From: Caprimulgus europaeus
Lineage: Eukaryota > Chordata > Aves > Caprimulgiformes > Caprimulgidae
Length of the DNA: 64,000 nt
Assembly: GCA_907165065.1 (NCBI GenBank)
Contig: OU015523.1
Coordinates: forward strand, 21,231,834-21,295,833
Reading direction: 5' to 3'
Under the pieces are notes generated by a model. That model worked only from the letters and a program-made list of their open reading frames with translations. It was not told the origin of the DNA and made no database searches. Position numbers and translations under genes: made by a program. Shown piece by piece: positions 50,150 through 63,300 of the stretch (positions are counted from its first letter, which is position 1; every line of letters starts with the position of its first letter).

Positions 50150-53100
50150 CTGAAAATAAGGGATACATTATTAATTAGTTAATGTTTGCAAAGTATTCTG
50201 ACTCTGGAAAGTGCAAAGTGTTCTTCTTCGTTAATTTTCAGTAAATATATGACTAAGCATTGTATATAATAAGGACACAAAATGTGGTAAAGTAGAGAAA
50301 AGACTTGAAAATACACAAAACATTTGAAAAAGAGAGATGCTATTAACAGGAAAAAAATGTCTAAACCGGCAGAATAAATATTGTGATGATGCAGCTAGTT
50401 ATCTATTAACTCAGCACTAATGTAGGGACATGCCCGATGGCACTGACGGTCAGTTGAGACAGCCAACATCCTCCGCGTAAAGCTGACCTCTATCACCTTT
50501 CCCTTCCAGCTCTAAATTTGGCACAGTCCATACTCAGCAGACCTTCTCTTACCTTCTAGAGCTGCCTAACGCCTGTTTTAAGAGTTACATGTGCTTCTGC
50601 AGCTTTAATAATGTCTGGAAAACCACTTCTAGATGGCGGTCACAACCCCTGACTAGCTGCAGGGAGGTGTGTTGACACTGGGGCCGGCAGCACAAGCTGC
50701 TGCACGCTCTTCCCCTCCCTGGTCGTTCTCACATCCCCATCTGTTCCTTTCCAGTCTCTCAAGTGGGAAATAAACTGAGTTAGAGTCAAACTGTCAAACT
50801 CATAATATTCGAGTGGGTTGAATGTCACACCAACAGAACTCATGCAATCCATATTTCATTCAGAGCAATAAATATGCAATCTTGCACAGATCTTAGAAAT
50901 CCATTATAGTTTTTTGGGAAGGCTTGGAGAAACAGTAGGGGCACTTCAGCAAAGTGATTTCTTGCCTTCTTTTCCAGTGAAGTAACTTTTTAGTATTATG
51001 ATTGCAAGGTCTTGCTTCCTGAAAACAAGATCATAAGTTCCCAAGCCATCTGCTCCTGCCCTTAAGTCAAAGTCATGGTCCTCAGTTTACAACATCATAC
51101 TTGGAAGTTTATGACGTTACAAATACAGGATTGTCACCTTTGTTGACAGCTAGCCAATAGGATCAAATGAATTAAGCAACAAGCCGTGTCCTTGAAATCT
51201 TTGGCTGTAAAGACAAAGACCTAGTGGAAGCTTTTCTAACTGAAAGGAGTTAGCATTGCCTTCACAGGTGGTTGTGTATCAAAAACTTGTCATAAGCTCT
51301 GCAAAAATAACTGAGAACAATCTTGTGGCTTTCTAAACATACTTTTAATGTTTTCTCTTTACATGTCAACACTTCTGAACATGCAATTATGTATGTGCAT
51401 GATATTTTTTGACCTAGACTAGGAGACTAAATGATAAATCAACTTCTAGGGCCAGATATATAGCCGATACAAATTGACTTTACATTAATGCAGTCAAGGG
51501 AGCTATGCCAAATTTCTACCAGCTAAGGATATGGTACACACAATGTATTTCATGTGCTGCAGGATTTTCTGTGTCTGCAGGTTTTATCATATGTGGAAGC
51601 ATTAAAATTGGTGAGAAAACACCTATTGATCCCATTGTGCAGCATGCAGCCCTAGCATGTATCAGTGGAAAACAGTGTGACAGGTATTTAATGAGTAGTT
51701 TGAGGCCATTCAAAAACATACAGAAAGTCCCGCAGCTGCAAGAAAGCTTTGTTCATTTGCACTGGTTAAAGGTCCAGATATGGGTCTGAGTCTTACTCCA
51801 TTCAAGCAAAATCATGCCCCTGCAGCTGTCCCCATTGACTTTTTAAAAGTACAGAATTTTTTGTTGCATTTTAATGACCCAACAGACAATTTGCAAAAGC
51901 TTATCATGCAGCAACTCGAGGGTGTAATACAGATGCCAGGAATCTGCCTGGACAGCATCACCTACAGAACAGGGGGGCACCGTACAGTGTCGAGTGCAAA
52001 CCCAACATAAGCTGGGCATGGAGGCCAGTTTCAGGAAAAGACCTTGAAAGGTTACAGGCTGAGAAGTAGAAGATTTTTATGAGGGACTTTGAGCCAGGGT
52101 GCCGGATTATTAATTGCTTGAAACTGCTTTTAGGCCACTGTCTATATGTTTTCTCTTAAAGAGCTAGAGGTGAGTTTTAACAGGAAGTATTATCCTAATT
52201 TGACCTATAGGTCAAAACCAAAATATTGTAAGGAAGAGAGCCATTTTATTTATCTTTCTAGAAGATTAATCCACTCTGCTTTTATTATTTTAAGGGACAC
52301 AATTATTAGTTTTATGGAAGAAAAAAAATTTTCAGAATAGATTTAATTGCTTAAATAACTCCATAAAGAAAGGAAATAACAGCCTTTAATTAAGATCCTT
52401 ACTTTAAAAGTTAGAAAGTCTGCTTTGTTTTAGGAAGGAGGTTTAATCAATTTTTTTTGTGGATAACTTAGAAATAACATTTGATTTTGATCAGAAAAGA
52501 ATAGTCATTCAAACAAAATTTAATGAGTGAAATGCCTATAGCTATTTCTAGCACAAACAGGTTTGCTTTTATGGAAAAATGTTATATAGTAGGTCACTGG
52601 TCCTGTGCCATTTTGAAATTTTATTTGATGGCTTTGATATAAAGTCAGGCCACAATGCTAGAGCTAGGGACCAGAGGAGGACAGGATTTTGGTTTTAATT
52701 TTAACTTTGGCTCCAGTAAAATTTAATTGTGATTCACATACCGAAAAAGGAAAAAGGTCCTGTTGCAGGAGTATAAGAGGGATTTTTCTTCTCTCCAGCT
52801 CTGATGTAGCTGTTGTTAGTGGGCAGGCACAGCGCTGGGCTAATCAGCACAGAATTATTGCTGTTATCTCTCTGCTCTAGAGTGACAGTAGTGGGTATGT
52901 ATGCAGCCGTGTGTTTTTTAAACAGAAGGGGTAATATTTTGAAAAATGAAATGGGAACATAGTCCTTGTTGCAAAAATGTCCTAAGTTCTTTGTTCTTTA
53001 AAATTCAACTACAACTCTCTCTTGATATTAAGGCTTTGAGTTCCTAAATGACTGGAGGACCTTTAAATATTTGACCTAAGAAGTCCTGCTCCCCTTGCAT

Positions 53101-53511
53101 GTTCCTCTGTTTCCTTCAAAGCTGAATTCACATGGGTCTTTTGTGGCAAACACAGATTTTAAGCCTTTAAAAAAAAAGCTTACTTTTGAATGATGTATTT
53201 AGCAACCAATAGGCATTTCTGTAAACCCCCTGATGTCTCAGCCAATGTCATTGTCTCTATGATCTGCATGTGCAGCAGATGTATTGAATGCATCAACATT
53301 TACAATGTTAGTCTCCTGTGGCCATGGGAGGTGGAGTGTGGCTTGGGCTGTCCTCATAGCTGGGGCTGACTTTGTTCTGTTGGCACAATATCTAGCACAG
53401 TGGGGGTCCTGAGCTGTGACTGTGCTCCAAAATGCTGCAAAATGGTACAGCATTAAAATAACATTAGTGTTTCATGCACATGCTATAAAGAAGCATCTAT
53501 TGCAAGTACAG

Positions 53512-53545
53512 GAAAGAAAAACAAAACAAAACAAACAAAAAAAAG
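53512..53545 (+). repeat. (CAAAA)n-type A-rich simple repeat
   Basis: AAAGAAAAACAAAACAAAACAAACAAAAAAAAG-type low-complexity tract. Confidence 0.85.
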
Positions 53546-55428
53546 ACTAGGAAAGAAGTAAAGGAAGCAGCAGAATGTTCTTTTTCTCCATCACAAGCCA
53601 CCCAGAGAATATCTGTGTGTGTCTCCCTTGGTTATTTTGTATTATGATATCTGACATATCAGAAAGCAGGAAAGGCTTTTGCAAGCCTAAGACAAAAAGT
53701 AAAATGGTGCTTGAAAATGATTCTTTGTGAAGGCATATTTTTATTTTGTTACACATGAGACTAGTCAAGCAGACAGGTTTATTTTAGCTCTGTAACAACA
53801 TTTAGTGACTGGCGACAAACAATTGTCTGCTATTATCATTCCTGACACCAAAATTCATTAGGTTCAGAAACATCAACTAAATCATGTCCTACAAGAGAAC
53901 ACACAGCTACTTACACTAGTGTGGGAGAAACAGCCATGTAGTCAGCATAGTGTCCATGTACATCCAAGAGACTACATGGCCTATTAAAAAGTAGAATATC
54001 TCAAACTGTGTTTTTTCTACAATACGTTGTAGGCAGTCCCTTTCTGTGGCTGCAGGTTTCTCTTTGCAGCAAGACTTTGCTTTCTGTCACAAACCTTGTA
54101 TCCAGCTTAGCTTTTTAAGGCCTGTGCTTCATCAAAAAGTAAATGCATTTGCTAATATGGTTGGTTGCCAGTCTGAGAGAAGCAGGAGGCTGTCTGGAAA
54201 CGGTACTTAGAGTTAAAGGTGCCCTTTTAATGTGAGTTAAACTAATTTTTTTTTCTTCTGAGATCTCAGCTGTGGAGAAAGGAAGCTAGCTGGAAAAGTC
54301 AGCCTGGCCTCAGTCACATAACCTGCTTTAGAAATGTTGGCCCAGATCCCTGAGATGTGTCTGAATCCTGAAATGAATTTGAGTAAAAGAAAGCTGCTTA
54401 ACACCTTTACCTTCTGTTCTCCAGAGTAGTCGGGTCCTAGTTTGGCTAATGACGACTGGAAAACGCAGATAGCTCTGAAGGGTATGGATTCCTTAGGTGG
54501 CTGAGTTCTTTCCAGACACTCAGTTACAGCAGCTTTCCATCATCTTTGCATCAGAGAGATGCAGGGCAACAGTAGCATAATTTGGATCCTGAAATATGTC
54601 ATGGATTTAAAAACATGGCATGTAGGGTTGTGTGCATGAGCATGTTTGTGGTGTCTGTGACTTCTGAGAAGCTGGTGGACCTGCTGAGCTGGGATCTTCT
54701 GGAGTAGGGTATTTTGAAATCCAGAGAACTCTTTTTAATCCATGTAAAGTTAATATATAAAAGTAATCAGTTAATAGGAGCTCTGTTTGTATGGTGGCTA
54801 AAGAAGATAAAGGAGAAAGGTAATCTAGGATTAGGTTAGTTCTTCTAGAGAAAGGCTTAAGTGTTGGGTGATGTCAGCTCCTGTAAGCCCAGAGAGGAAT
54901 CAAAAAGGTGTGCCCAAAGGGTGATTCAGACTCCTTAAGAAATGAGACCAAGTTGTGGACCCATCAGCTGCCTACAGAGATGTGCTGAAACCCCAGCTTG
55001 CCAATAAGAGCGATGATAATGCCTGCTGATGAGCTGATGTCACAGGCTACGATGGTGATGGATGGTGGGGTGATGACCATGAGGCAACTGGAGACACTCA
55101 TCAAGCTGGCACCACACAGGGCAGTGTCTGACACTGAACTCTATGCGGGATAACCTCTTGCTTGTATCTGAGCAGCTGTGTCAAATGGACACATTTAAAG
55201 GGAGTCAGCAACTGGGGTAAATAGAAAGATGGAACATGCTAAAGCCATCTATGGGTTGGTCTCTGAAGCTAGGAACCTAAGGAGTAATAAAAATGAAGAA
55301 AGATCAACTTCTGGGTCAGGAGATGTTGACCAAAAAGCTGTTTTACCCTAACAAAGCAAAATAATAACCTCCATAACAATATTATAGCATAGTTGCATTT
55401 ATTCCTTCACAGAGTCTTCAGTTTTGCT

Positions 55429-55480
55429 TATATATATGTGTGTGTGTGTGTACACATGTACATACATGTAAATGTATATA
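55429..55480 (+). repeat. TA/TG alternating simple repeat
   Basis: (TA)4 runs into (TG)7, followed by TACACATGTACATACATG. The alternating purine-pyrimidine sequence may be polymorphic and could adopt Z-DNA, but it is short. Confidence 0.85.
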
Positions 55481-56837
55481 TTTGTATTTAGGTTTGAATT
55501 GCACGTGGGGAAAAGACACATTAAAATAATTAATCAGCCAATTAATCAATCAATAAATAAACTTTAAAAAAGGGCTTTTAGACTGTCACCAGTAATTTTG
55601 CAACATCAAAGAATATACAGGACACCAAATTTCATTAACTTCCTCTGGGAGTACATCTATACTGTGTGACTGATACTTCAAACCTAAGGCTAAGAACAGT
55701 TTTAAACAATTAGTGTAAAAAATACACACCCATTTCCATCACTCTATAGATTACAATCAATACTCTGTATTTGCCAGCAACCAAGGCTCTGGAATAGCTA
55801 TTAGCAAATGCTGACTATATAATGATGACCACTGTAAGTGGATGCTTATTTAAGGGACTTTTTCGGGAAACAGGTTGCTCTCAGGAACAGCCTATAAGTG
55901 AAAATGCACTTTGCAAGATTTTTACATCTTGCTGGCTTGCCTTTTGCCATTTTACAGCAAAGGAAATATTGATAAGTAGTAGAATTAGCATTTAGGAGAA
56001 GCCTAGAATACTGTTCTTTATAACAGAGCCCAGTACTTATTATTCAAGACAAGTCTTCTTATAGTGCAATTTAAGCCCCCCAAAATTACCCGTCATTACA
56101 CAGACAGTCCATTTAACATTCTGAAGCTAATCATACGACAACCTACCCTTTCAGAGGAGATACAAAACTTTACTTGGGTTGTACGTTCTGATTATAAGAT
56201 GAGGTTCCAGGCGAGAATTTCAGCTATAAACCAAATGACCTTCAATGACCATAGAGTGGAAAAACCTGGTGACTAACCTAAATAGATTTCCAGGCAGGGG
56301 AAAAAAAATACCACCCAACTCTTGTTTCTAGTCCTCTGCATTATTAGGGCAATGACAAAGACAAGCAGAATGTGAAAAAAAAAATCATGACTCCAGTGAC
56401 CTTCATGTCTTTGTCCCAGAAAGGTCAAGAGTAATCAGCAGAACTTTAACTAGAGTTCAAATTCAGCTTTGTTGTCCTTAGAGGCTGGTAAAATTAAATA
56501 TTCTGTTCTTGTGCTCTGTAAACAGCCATGGTAATTGGTGATTCTTTCCAGCATTGTCTATGAAGATGTATTGACAAGAGCTGAAACTCATAGAGCAACA
56601 GTATTTTTATACAGTATAAAGCAGTCTACAACCAAATCCTGATTTCAGTTTATAATATTGGAAAGTCACAATCACATTCCTTAAAATGAGATCATACCAG
56701 GATATGAACACATACCAAAATATCTAGTATGCGACTTTACAGTTTGTCATGCTTGACATCTAAGGCAAAACACCTACAAATTCCTATAAGACTGAAAGAC
56801 ATGAGACAGTCAAAGTCTGCAAGAATAAGCCACGTGG

Positions 56838-56900
56838 AAAAAAACCAAACCAAAACAAACAAACAAACAAAAAAACAAACAAACAAACCTCACAAAAAAA
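56838..56900 (+). repeat. (CAAA)n simple repeat
   Basis: AAACC, then repeated CAAA units, broken by an A7 run, then further CAAA units. It is a low-complexity, strand-asymmetric tract. Confidence 0.9.
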
Positions 56901-57037
56901 CTCCAAACCAGCAGATAATCAAGAGTAGATCTCCTAGGGGCTTTCTGACCTTGGCCTGGAGTGCTTTATCCCTTTCCTCCTTTTGCACGTCACAAGAGTT
57001 TGTATTTATTTATTAAATATTTATTCTCAGTGAAGCT

Positions 57038-57335
57038 ATAGGAATCACCATGTTGGAGCAGACTCCGGTAGTTCATGTTTTCCACCATTCTATCATTATT
57101 GAGCAAAAGCTTGGAGAAAGTGCAAGGAACTAAGGAAGGAATTAACATGTATTCTCAGGAAAAATTTCCTCCTTGCTCTTGATGATCAGCAACTGGCTTA
57201 TGCCTTACAATGTAGGAAAGTATACCCTCTCCAGTGGGATACCTTGGGAGTTTGCTGTTGTCCACATCAATATTTAGTCAGATTTTGAATCCTGCTGAAC
57301 AGCTGATGTAAATTATGGCCTCAGGAAACAAGGTC
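57038..57335 (+). repeat. Ancient sauropsid interspersed repeat, diverged copy
   Basis: The sequence follows, in order, a dispersed repeat I recall from turtle, crocodile and bird genomes. TAGGAATCACCATGTTGGAG corresponds to its GGAATTGCCATACTGGATCAGAC start. GAGAAAGTGCAAGGAACT follows, then the TTTCCTCC-rich part. ACTGGCTTATGCCTTACAAT lies near 57.19-57.21 kb, and TCCACATCAATATTTAG with TTTTGAATCCTGCT at 57261-57296. It ends near TGGCCTCAGGAAACAAGG. The ordered match over about 300 bases makes chance unlikely. I cannot give the family name with certainty, and the ends are approximate. Confidence 0.65.
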
Positions 57336-60300
57336 AGCAGACTAATTTTGAGTGCAATGAACATGTGCATATTTTTCTACATGTTTATTTTGTATACATA
57401 CCCCCTCCCCCTCATTCTGATTCAAAGGCTTCTCTATAGCATCCTATATTTTGTATGCTGTCTTCTCTTCAGTCTGCTTTCATGAGAAAGGTCCAAGTCT
57501 CTGGCAGTTCTGCATTTCCCATTTGTGAATCTCCTCCAACTTCTGTGGGCTTTTTGGGAAGGGAAAGCCAGAAGTGTGTAAGTGTGAAAGTCTATAATCA
57601 ATTCATATATATCAGCATGTACTGTTTTCCACAGTCTTCTTGAATTTTGTTGGAAACGTTAAAAATGAAAAGTAAGTTTTAAAACTGAGTAGTTTAAATT
57701 AAGTAAAGGAGCATTAAATGTTCTCCCCTCCTGCAACAACCTAAAAATAACGGCACTTACCTTGAACTTTGAAAGGCTCCTTCCTTCTTATACATTCAGA
57801 TACTGACTTGCATTTCCTATGTCTTGAAACGTAATAAGACTGGACATCCTGTGCTGCATAGCATCAGTAAAATTGCAGCTGTCAATATGGGACACCTGCA
57901 ACATCCAGTTTTAGAGCTGTGAACACAGCGAGCAGCATTTCTGAAAAATGTAAAAGTTGAGAGGAGTGGGGGATTCTGTTCCAGGATTCAAAATCAATAT
58001 CTGCATACTCTGCTTCAAGTCCTGCTGACTTCAGTGAGTGCATATGAAATAAAATGTCATTTATCATGAATAAAGGTGACAAAGTCAAACTTTTGAGCAT
58101 GCTCTGATGCTATTAGTGTCTGCACATGCTGCAGGCACACTTGGTAACAGGGACTTCCCAGGAAGAATGTTTTTGTGATGGAAAATAGGAAAAGAGTTTT
58201 AACTTTTCCTTGCCTGTAGAGGAGACAGAGTAAGAACGTAACAGATACAGCAGGGTAAAAGTGTGAGTAACCAGCAAGGGTCAGGGACAAAAATACCTCC
58301 CTTTAGTCTTCCAATTGTCACTCCATCTTTGCTCCCTGTAGGTGATCCAAGCAGTATTAGATCAATGATATGTTGGCCGTGTTGTTTCTGAGGCAGTCAC
58401 TGTGACACAAGTACAACATTGCTCCAACACATTTCCTGAAATGACTTTGGAAAAGTGATTGGGCTTTAACTAGTGCATACTGTGATATAATTAGCTCTGT
58501 GCAACTTCACTGCAGTTATAAGTATCAATATACTATAAACGTAGAAAAAAAATAAAATGAGATATGCATTTTCATTAACAGCTCTTACAGTGCCACATGT
58601 AAACAAATCATAAGATCTATAATAAAGAAAATAAAAATAACAGTAAAGAAAAGAATAGGATTAATTATTACTTAAAATGGTATTTCCTTTAAAACACCAG
58701 AATTAAATAGTTAATATCTTACCAAGGAGAGACAGACAGGAATGTTTGTAGGAATGAGATCATTAATTTTATGTGTCCTCTTTTGCTTCCTCATTTTAGG
58801 AAGAAATTTAATATTATTTTGCATCTACAATTGCATGCAGTCTTTGCCCAATGCATTATCCTATAATGAAAGAAGGTTGATGATAAAGTTAAAATATGCA
58901 CAGAGAAATAAAGGATACTCATATCCTTATGGTGGCTTTAATTCTAAGGAGACTAACCATGCAATTCTTAGGTTGTTAATGAGAGTTATCAGTGCTAAAT
59001 AATTTTGTAGTCACTGAAGATCAGACTCTCTAGTAGTGTCTAGGAATAAAAAATAAATGTGGTCTCACCCAATTTAAGTAGATTTAGTGAAAATCAAGAT
59101 ATAATTACATTACATGATTAAATGATTTAAAACCTACTTCAGGACAGAAACTTCAGTTGGAGATAATGGCTCGATCCCCGTATTTTATCCTTCTGTCTCC
59201 AGGCATAAGCCACTGCAGAAACTAGAAACCATTATAACAGGACAAAAGATCATCATTAAAAAGTTATTAGAAGGGGCAGGAACATCAGGAACATACTGGT
59301 GTTCTGTTTTTAAAAACAAATGACCCATTAATTCACAAAAAACAACCCCATTACTTCAGTAACAAACTTAGTTTAGGCAAATGTCCCTATCAACATTATT
59401 CAAGCTCAAATTTGATTTAGTTTGGAAAAGGGAGGAATAGAGCTCAGGGTAATGGCAACCTATTAAACCATGCAGACCTTAATAATACGTTTGAGAAAGT
59501 GTGCTGAGAGAGTAACATGAACATCAACAGAGAAACTATAAGAGCACAAACTGCAGAGTAATAAAGAATTTGTATCTGAAATCACAGCAGAGAGGGCAGA
59601 AGGAGAATCACAGACAGGAGGAGCATGTACCTAACTATAAGTCAGAGAGAATAATCATATTAATGACTGTTTCCCTACATAGTTTCAGTTTGTTTCTTTA
59701 TTCTATTTTTACTGAATCTGATTTCTGTTCAGGTTCAATTAATAATAATGAGCCTAAAATTAATTTGCATTATCATTTACAATGGATGCTTTGATCATGT
59801 ATGTAGTTGAAACTATAAGGCATACATTACCATATTATGCAAATTGCATTTTCAGCATCAACTACAACTGTGTATCATTTCTGCATGCCACCAGTTTATC
59901 TATTCTGTGCATTATTCTTTGTGTGCACTCCTGCAGACTGTGGGAAGCTGGGAGAATCTGGGGAGATGCTACCAGGGAAAATACTGTTAAAGGTGTGCCC
60001 ATTTCTTAAGTTCTCTCCCTAGGCACCCAGCACTGGTGTCAGACAGGGGTGAACTTTATTTTAACACAGATGGCTTGTTTTGTGTCCTTTATGACTCTGT
60101 CCTTTATGACATTAGTGAAATTACTCTAGTGCGTTGACTCCATAGAGCAATGAGTTTTGTCTAACACCCTTTTTGGATTGGCCTCAAAGCACGCAACCAA
60201 ACATGCACAAAAAGCCCAGTACTACTTCGAGGTTTTTTGTGCTTTTGTTTACAGCGTGAATCAAATTACCTTAAAAGGAAGCAGAGCCAGTACCATGATG

Positions 60301-63300
60301 TACACATCTGATTTTTAGGTCAAACTTAGGCATTCATGACACTAAACATGCTGGGAGAAATGTTTCCATCAATGGTTAATGGAACCACTCAACACTGTCT
60401 CAGCTGACTGTACTTCTTGCCACTGGCCAAATTTCGTACTGCGGTGAGCGGGCTCAAAAGTATTGGTACTTTACATTTTTATAGTGTCTTTCATCTTGTG
60501 AAATACTGCCTTGCTTTACAAGCTGATATAGAAACTGTATAATGATTGTTTAATCTACTACAGTGCTGAAGCTTTGTGGTGAAACACAGGAAGAATTTAG
60601 CAGCCTATAACAACATAGCTGTTTCGGAGAAGAAACGAATCCATTTGAAACAAAGTGGGAATGTTGGAAAGGAGAATGAAATTTTTAGATTTGGTATTTG
60701 GCCAGGTCATCAGAGTTAACACACTTTACAGACGTATTTACCACAGTGGGAACTTCAATGACCACAAATGGTCAGAACTTTGCTTTAGCATGTCATTCAA
60801 AAGATGCATTTGGGTTACACCTTGCTTCTTCTTGTCATGCTGACTTCATGGGCTGACAAACAGATGAGAAGATCCCTCTTCACTCATTTATTTATCCCCC
60901 CTTTAGTTAGAGCCCTAGGTACCTCTCAAAAATGAACCAAATAACCAAACACTATAAAAATAAAATTTTAAGCACAGTTTCCAATTTCATTAAAACTTTG
61001 CATGAAAACCCATCCCTCAAGCCAAGCTAAGGATCATGTAATTCCAGATTCCTCCTCCCACAGATAAATTACTTCAGAGTCTCCATATGGACTTGATCCT
61101 GCCTTCTGAAGAGATGATGGTGAAATTTCTCTGGTGAGGTCAGTAGGCCCTCAGAAGATGATTCATTCGGCCATTTTACTGTGCTTAATTTGTTTGACAG
61201 GAGATCAGAGCAGTGCCTGAGGAAAGGGAAGCAGGACCTTTTTTTGTTGCCAGCAAGTTGTTTCAGTTGGGTCATGGTGTCTTTTGAAACCTTCCTAAGA
61301 ACTCGGTCTATTTTTACTACAGCTTACCTTCCCAAGTTACACTGGGATGTGATGCATGCAGTAGCTTTCAGGTAGAGGAATTTAGCTTGGTGCTATCAGG
61401 TGAATGACTAGCATTAGGTATTCCTAGAATGAGGTGTTCTTGGGAGTCTTCAGTGGAGTGTTAACCTGATTAAACTCCTAAAAACTGATAGACATAAAAC
61501 ACAAAAGCATATTAATATCGTCAACAAAGTGCAGTTCTTGGTCACTCATCTCAAATGTCAGATATTTGTTGCTCAGTATGCAATTAAAGATGATCTGATC
61601 ACCCTCCAAGCAAACAAATGACAAAAAATGGAGTGAGAAGACATTTTTGTTTTATCCTCTGCATATATGCAGATGCTGATACTGATAAGAGTGAAGAATC
61701 ATTTTAGTTCTGCATAGATAAAGAGATTGCTCTTGGCAGAATAATGTACCTGTCTATACAAGCATATAGGAAGAAGTAAAAAGGGAAATAGATTAGTATT
61801 CTGCTGCACATGAGACAATCAAATATGATTTTTGGATTGGCAACTGGACTAATAATAATCACTGTAATAAACTAGGGGCTTTATATCTCTGATATGCAGT
61901 ACTAGCTAAAAGATAGTTGCTTCTTAGGAATAATGAGCCAGATTCTTCATCGCTCATCACCTTATGTAATTATTATGATGAGTTCAAAGCAAATCCATTA
62001 TGCTACCAAATCAGATTTTTTTCCTTCTATGTTGTGGTTGTCTTGCATGGGCATAATGACTATGCACAGCGTAGGCAATGAAGAATCAGGCTTAGTATTT
62101 TTATTTTCTATGTAAGAAGAAGGAAATCATAAGAGATCTAATGGTCAAGCCTTTGTTATTTAAAGGTTAGGTACTTAAATGTTGCTGTAGCCAAATCTGT
62201 GGTTAATAAACCCAAAGAAGAAAGAGGAATGGATTAAAAAAAGCAATCTGTCTTAACACCAATTAATACTTTCTCTTCTTTCATAATGATTTATTAGCAG
62301 TTGTGTTAGTAAAAGTGGGCACAGCAGTACTGAATAATATTAGGACAAGTAACCTACAACCAACTTAGTAATTTAAAACTCAAAACATCTGCTCAAGAAG
62401 TGTCTCAAATCTGATAATTTTTTGTATTGGCCAATTTGGTTTTGTTTTAATTTTTTGCTATAGTACTGTGACTCTTCACAGCTGAAGTGAAGATAATCAA
62501 CGTAAATTATGAAAATAACCTAGTTATGTGGTAAAGGTCAATAGAAATTCTTGTTAAGGTCTGGTTCTTATGAATGTATCCTGTCTGTGTTGTCAAAATG
62601 GATTAACATTATAACATGATACAGCCTGTCACTTGGAAGAAAAATAGACGTTAACACAAAGGTACTTGCCTACAATTAAAATCAGGTTTAGGCTTAGGCT
62701 TTAAAAGCAAGAAAATATCACAACACTATTAGTTGTCCTCTTTATTTATATCTTTCTAGCAAAAGTCACAAGAAGATGCTGGTCTACATGGGTGTATAAT
62801 TATAATTTTTTTTGTTAACATGTGGGCCAGATTTTTCCTTTTGAGAATAATAATTGATAGATTTCTAACTATTATCATTTAAGGGGAATGTGAATGGCAG
62901 AAAAACAGTATTCCTTCCTAATTCTTACTGTATGAACTACATTCAGCTTCTGAGGTAATGTGGCTTCCAGCACCTTATGCACTGCCACTGCACTGGGAAG
63001 GGAGGGTGAAGGAATTGCCTGTATGCTTCTGTAACTATCTGTGTTCCAGGATTACTGACTGTGTAAATAAAACAAGTTACTCTAAGAACATTAACTGTCT
63101 TGGGCTCACTCATTTGTCTTCAAGCCCAAAACTGTACAAAGTGAAACTCCTCTCAGGGAAGTAACAACAAAGATTTAGTTACTTGCTGCAATGTCTCATA
63201 TGTTGAGCACACAAATACACAAATGTCCAAGTTACAGCCTGACAATTTCCAGGCAGCTTCACTGATGTTGTGTCTTCAGCAGTAAGAGCAAAGCCAGAGC

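Larger units (their letters stand above)
40916..57035. other. Non-coding block between the LINE relics and the ancient repeat
   Basis: No recognisable gene. Frames at 42181-42453, 44083-44478 (minus), 44342-44638, 45049-45393 (minus) and 51505-51789 were read and show no known domain, repeated motif or convincing exon boundaries. The block contains small simple repeats, a CpG-rich patch at 45.1-45.3 kb, AT-rich palindromes and homeodomain-core-rich stretches near 48.6 and 50.17 kb. It is intron-like or intergenic. Confidence 0.55.

Noticed and set aside
51505-51789. 94-codon frame with cysteines and a hydrophobic segment
   Set aside because: Not recognisable as any family; flanks give no convincing splice sites.
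63060-63080. AATAAA-containing segment resembling a polyadenylation signal
   Set aside because: AATAAA is frequent in AT-rich DNA, and there is no upstream coding exon or clear GT-rich downstream element.
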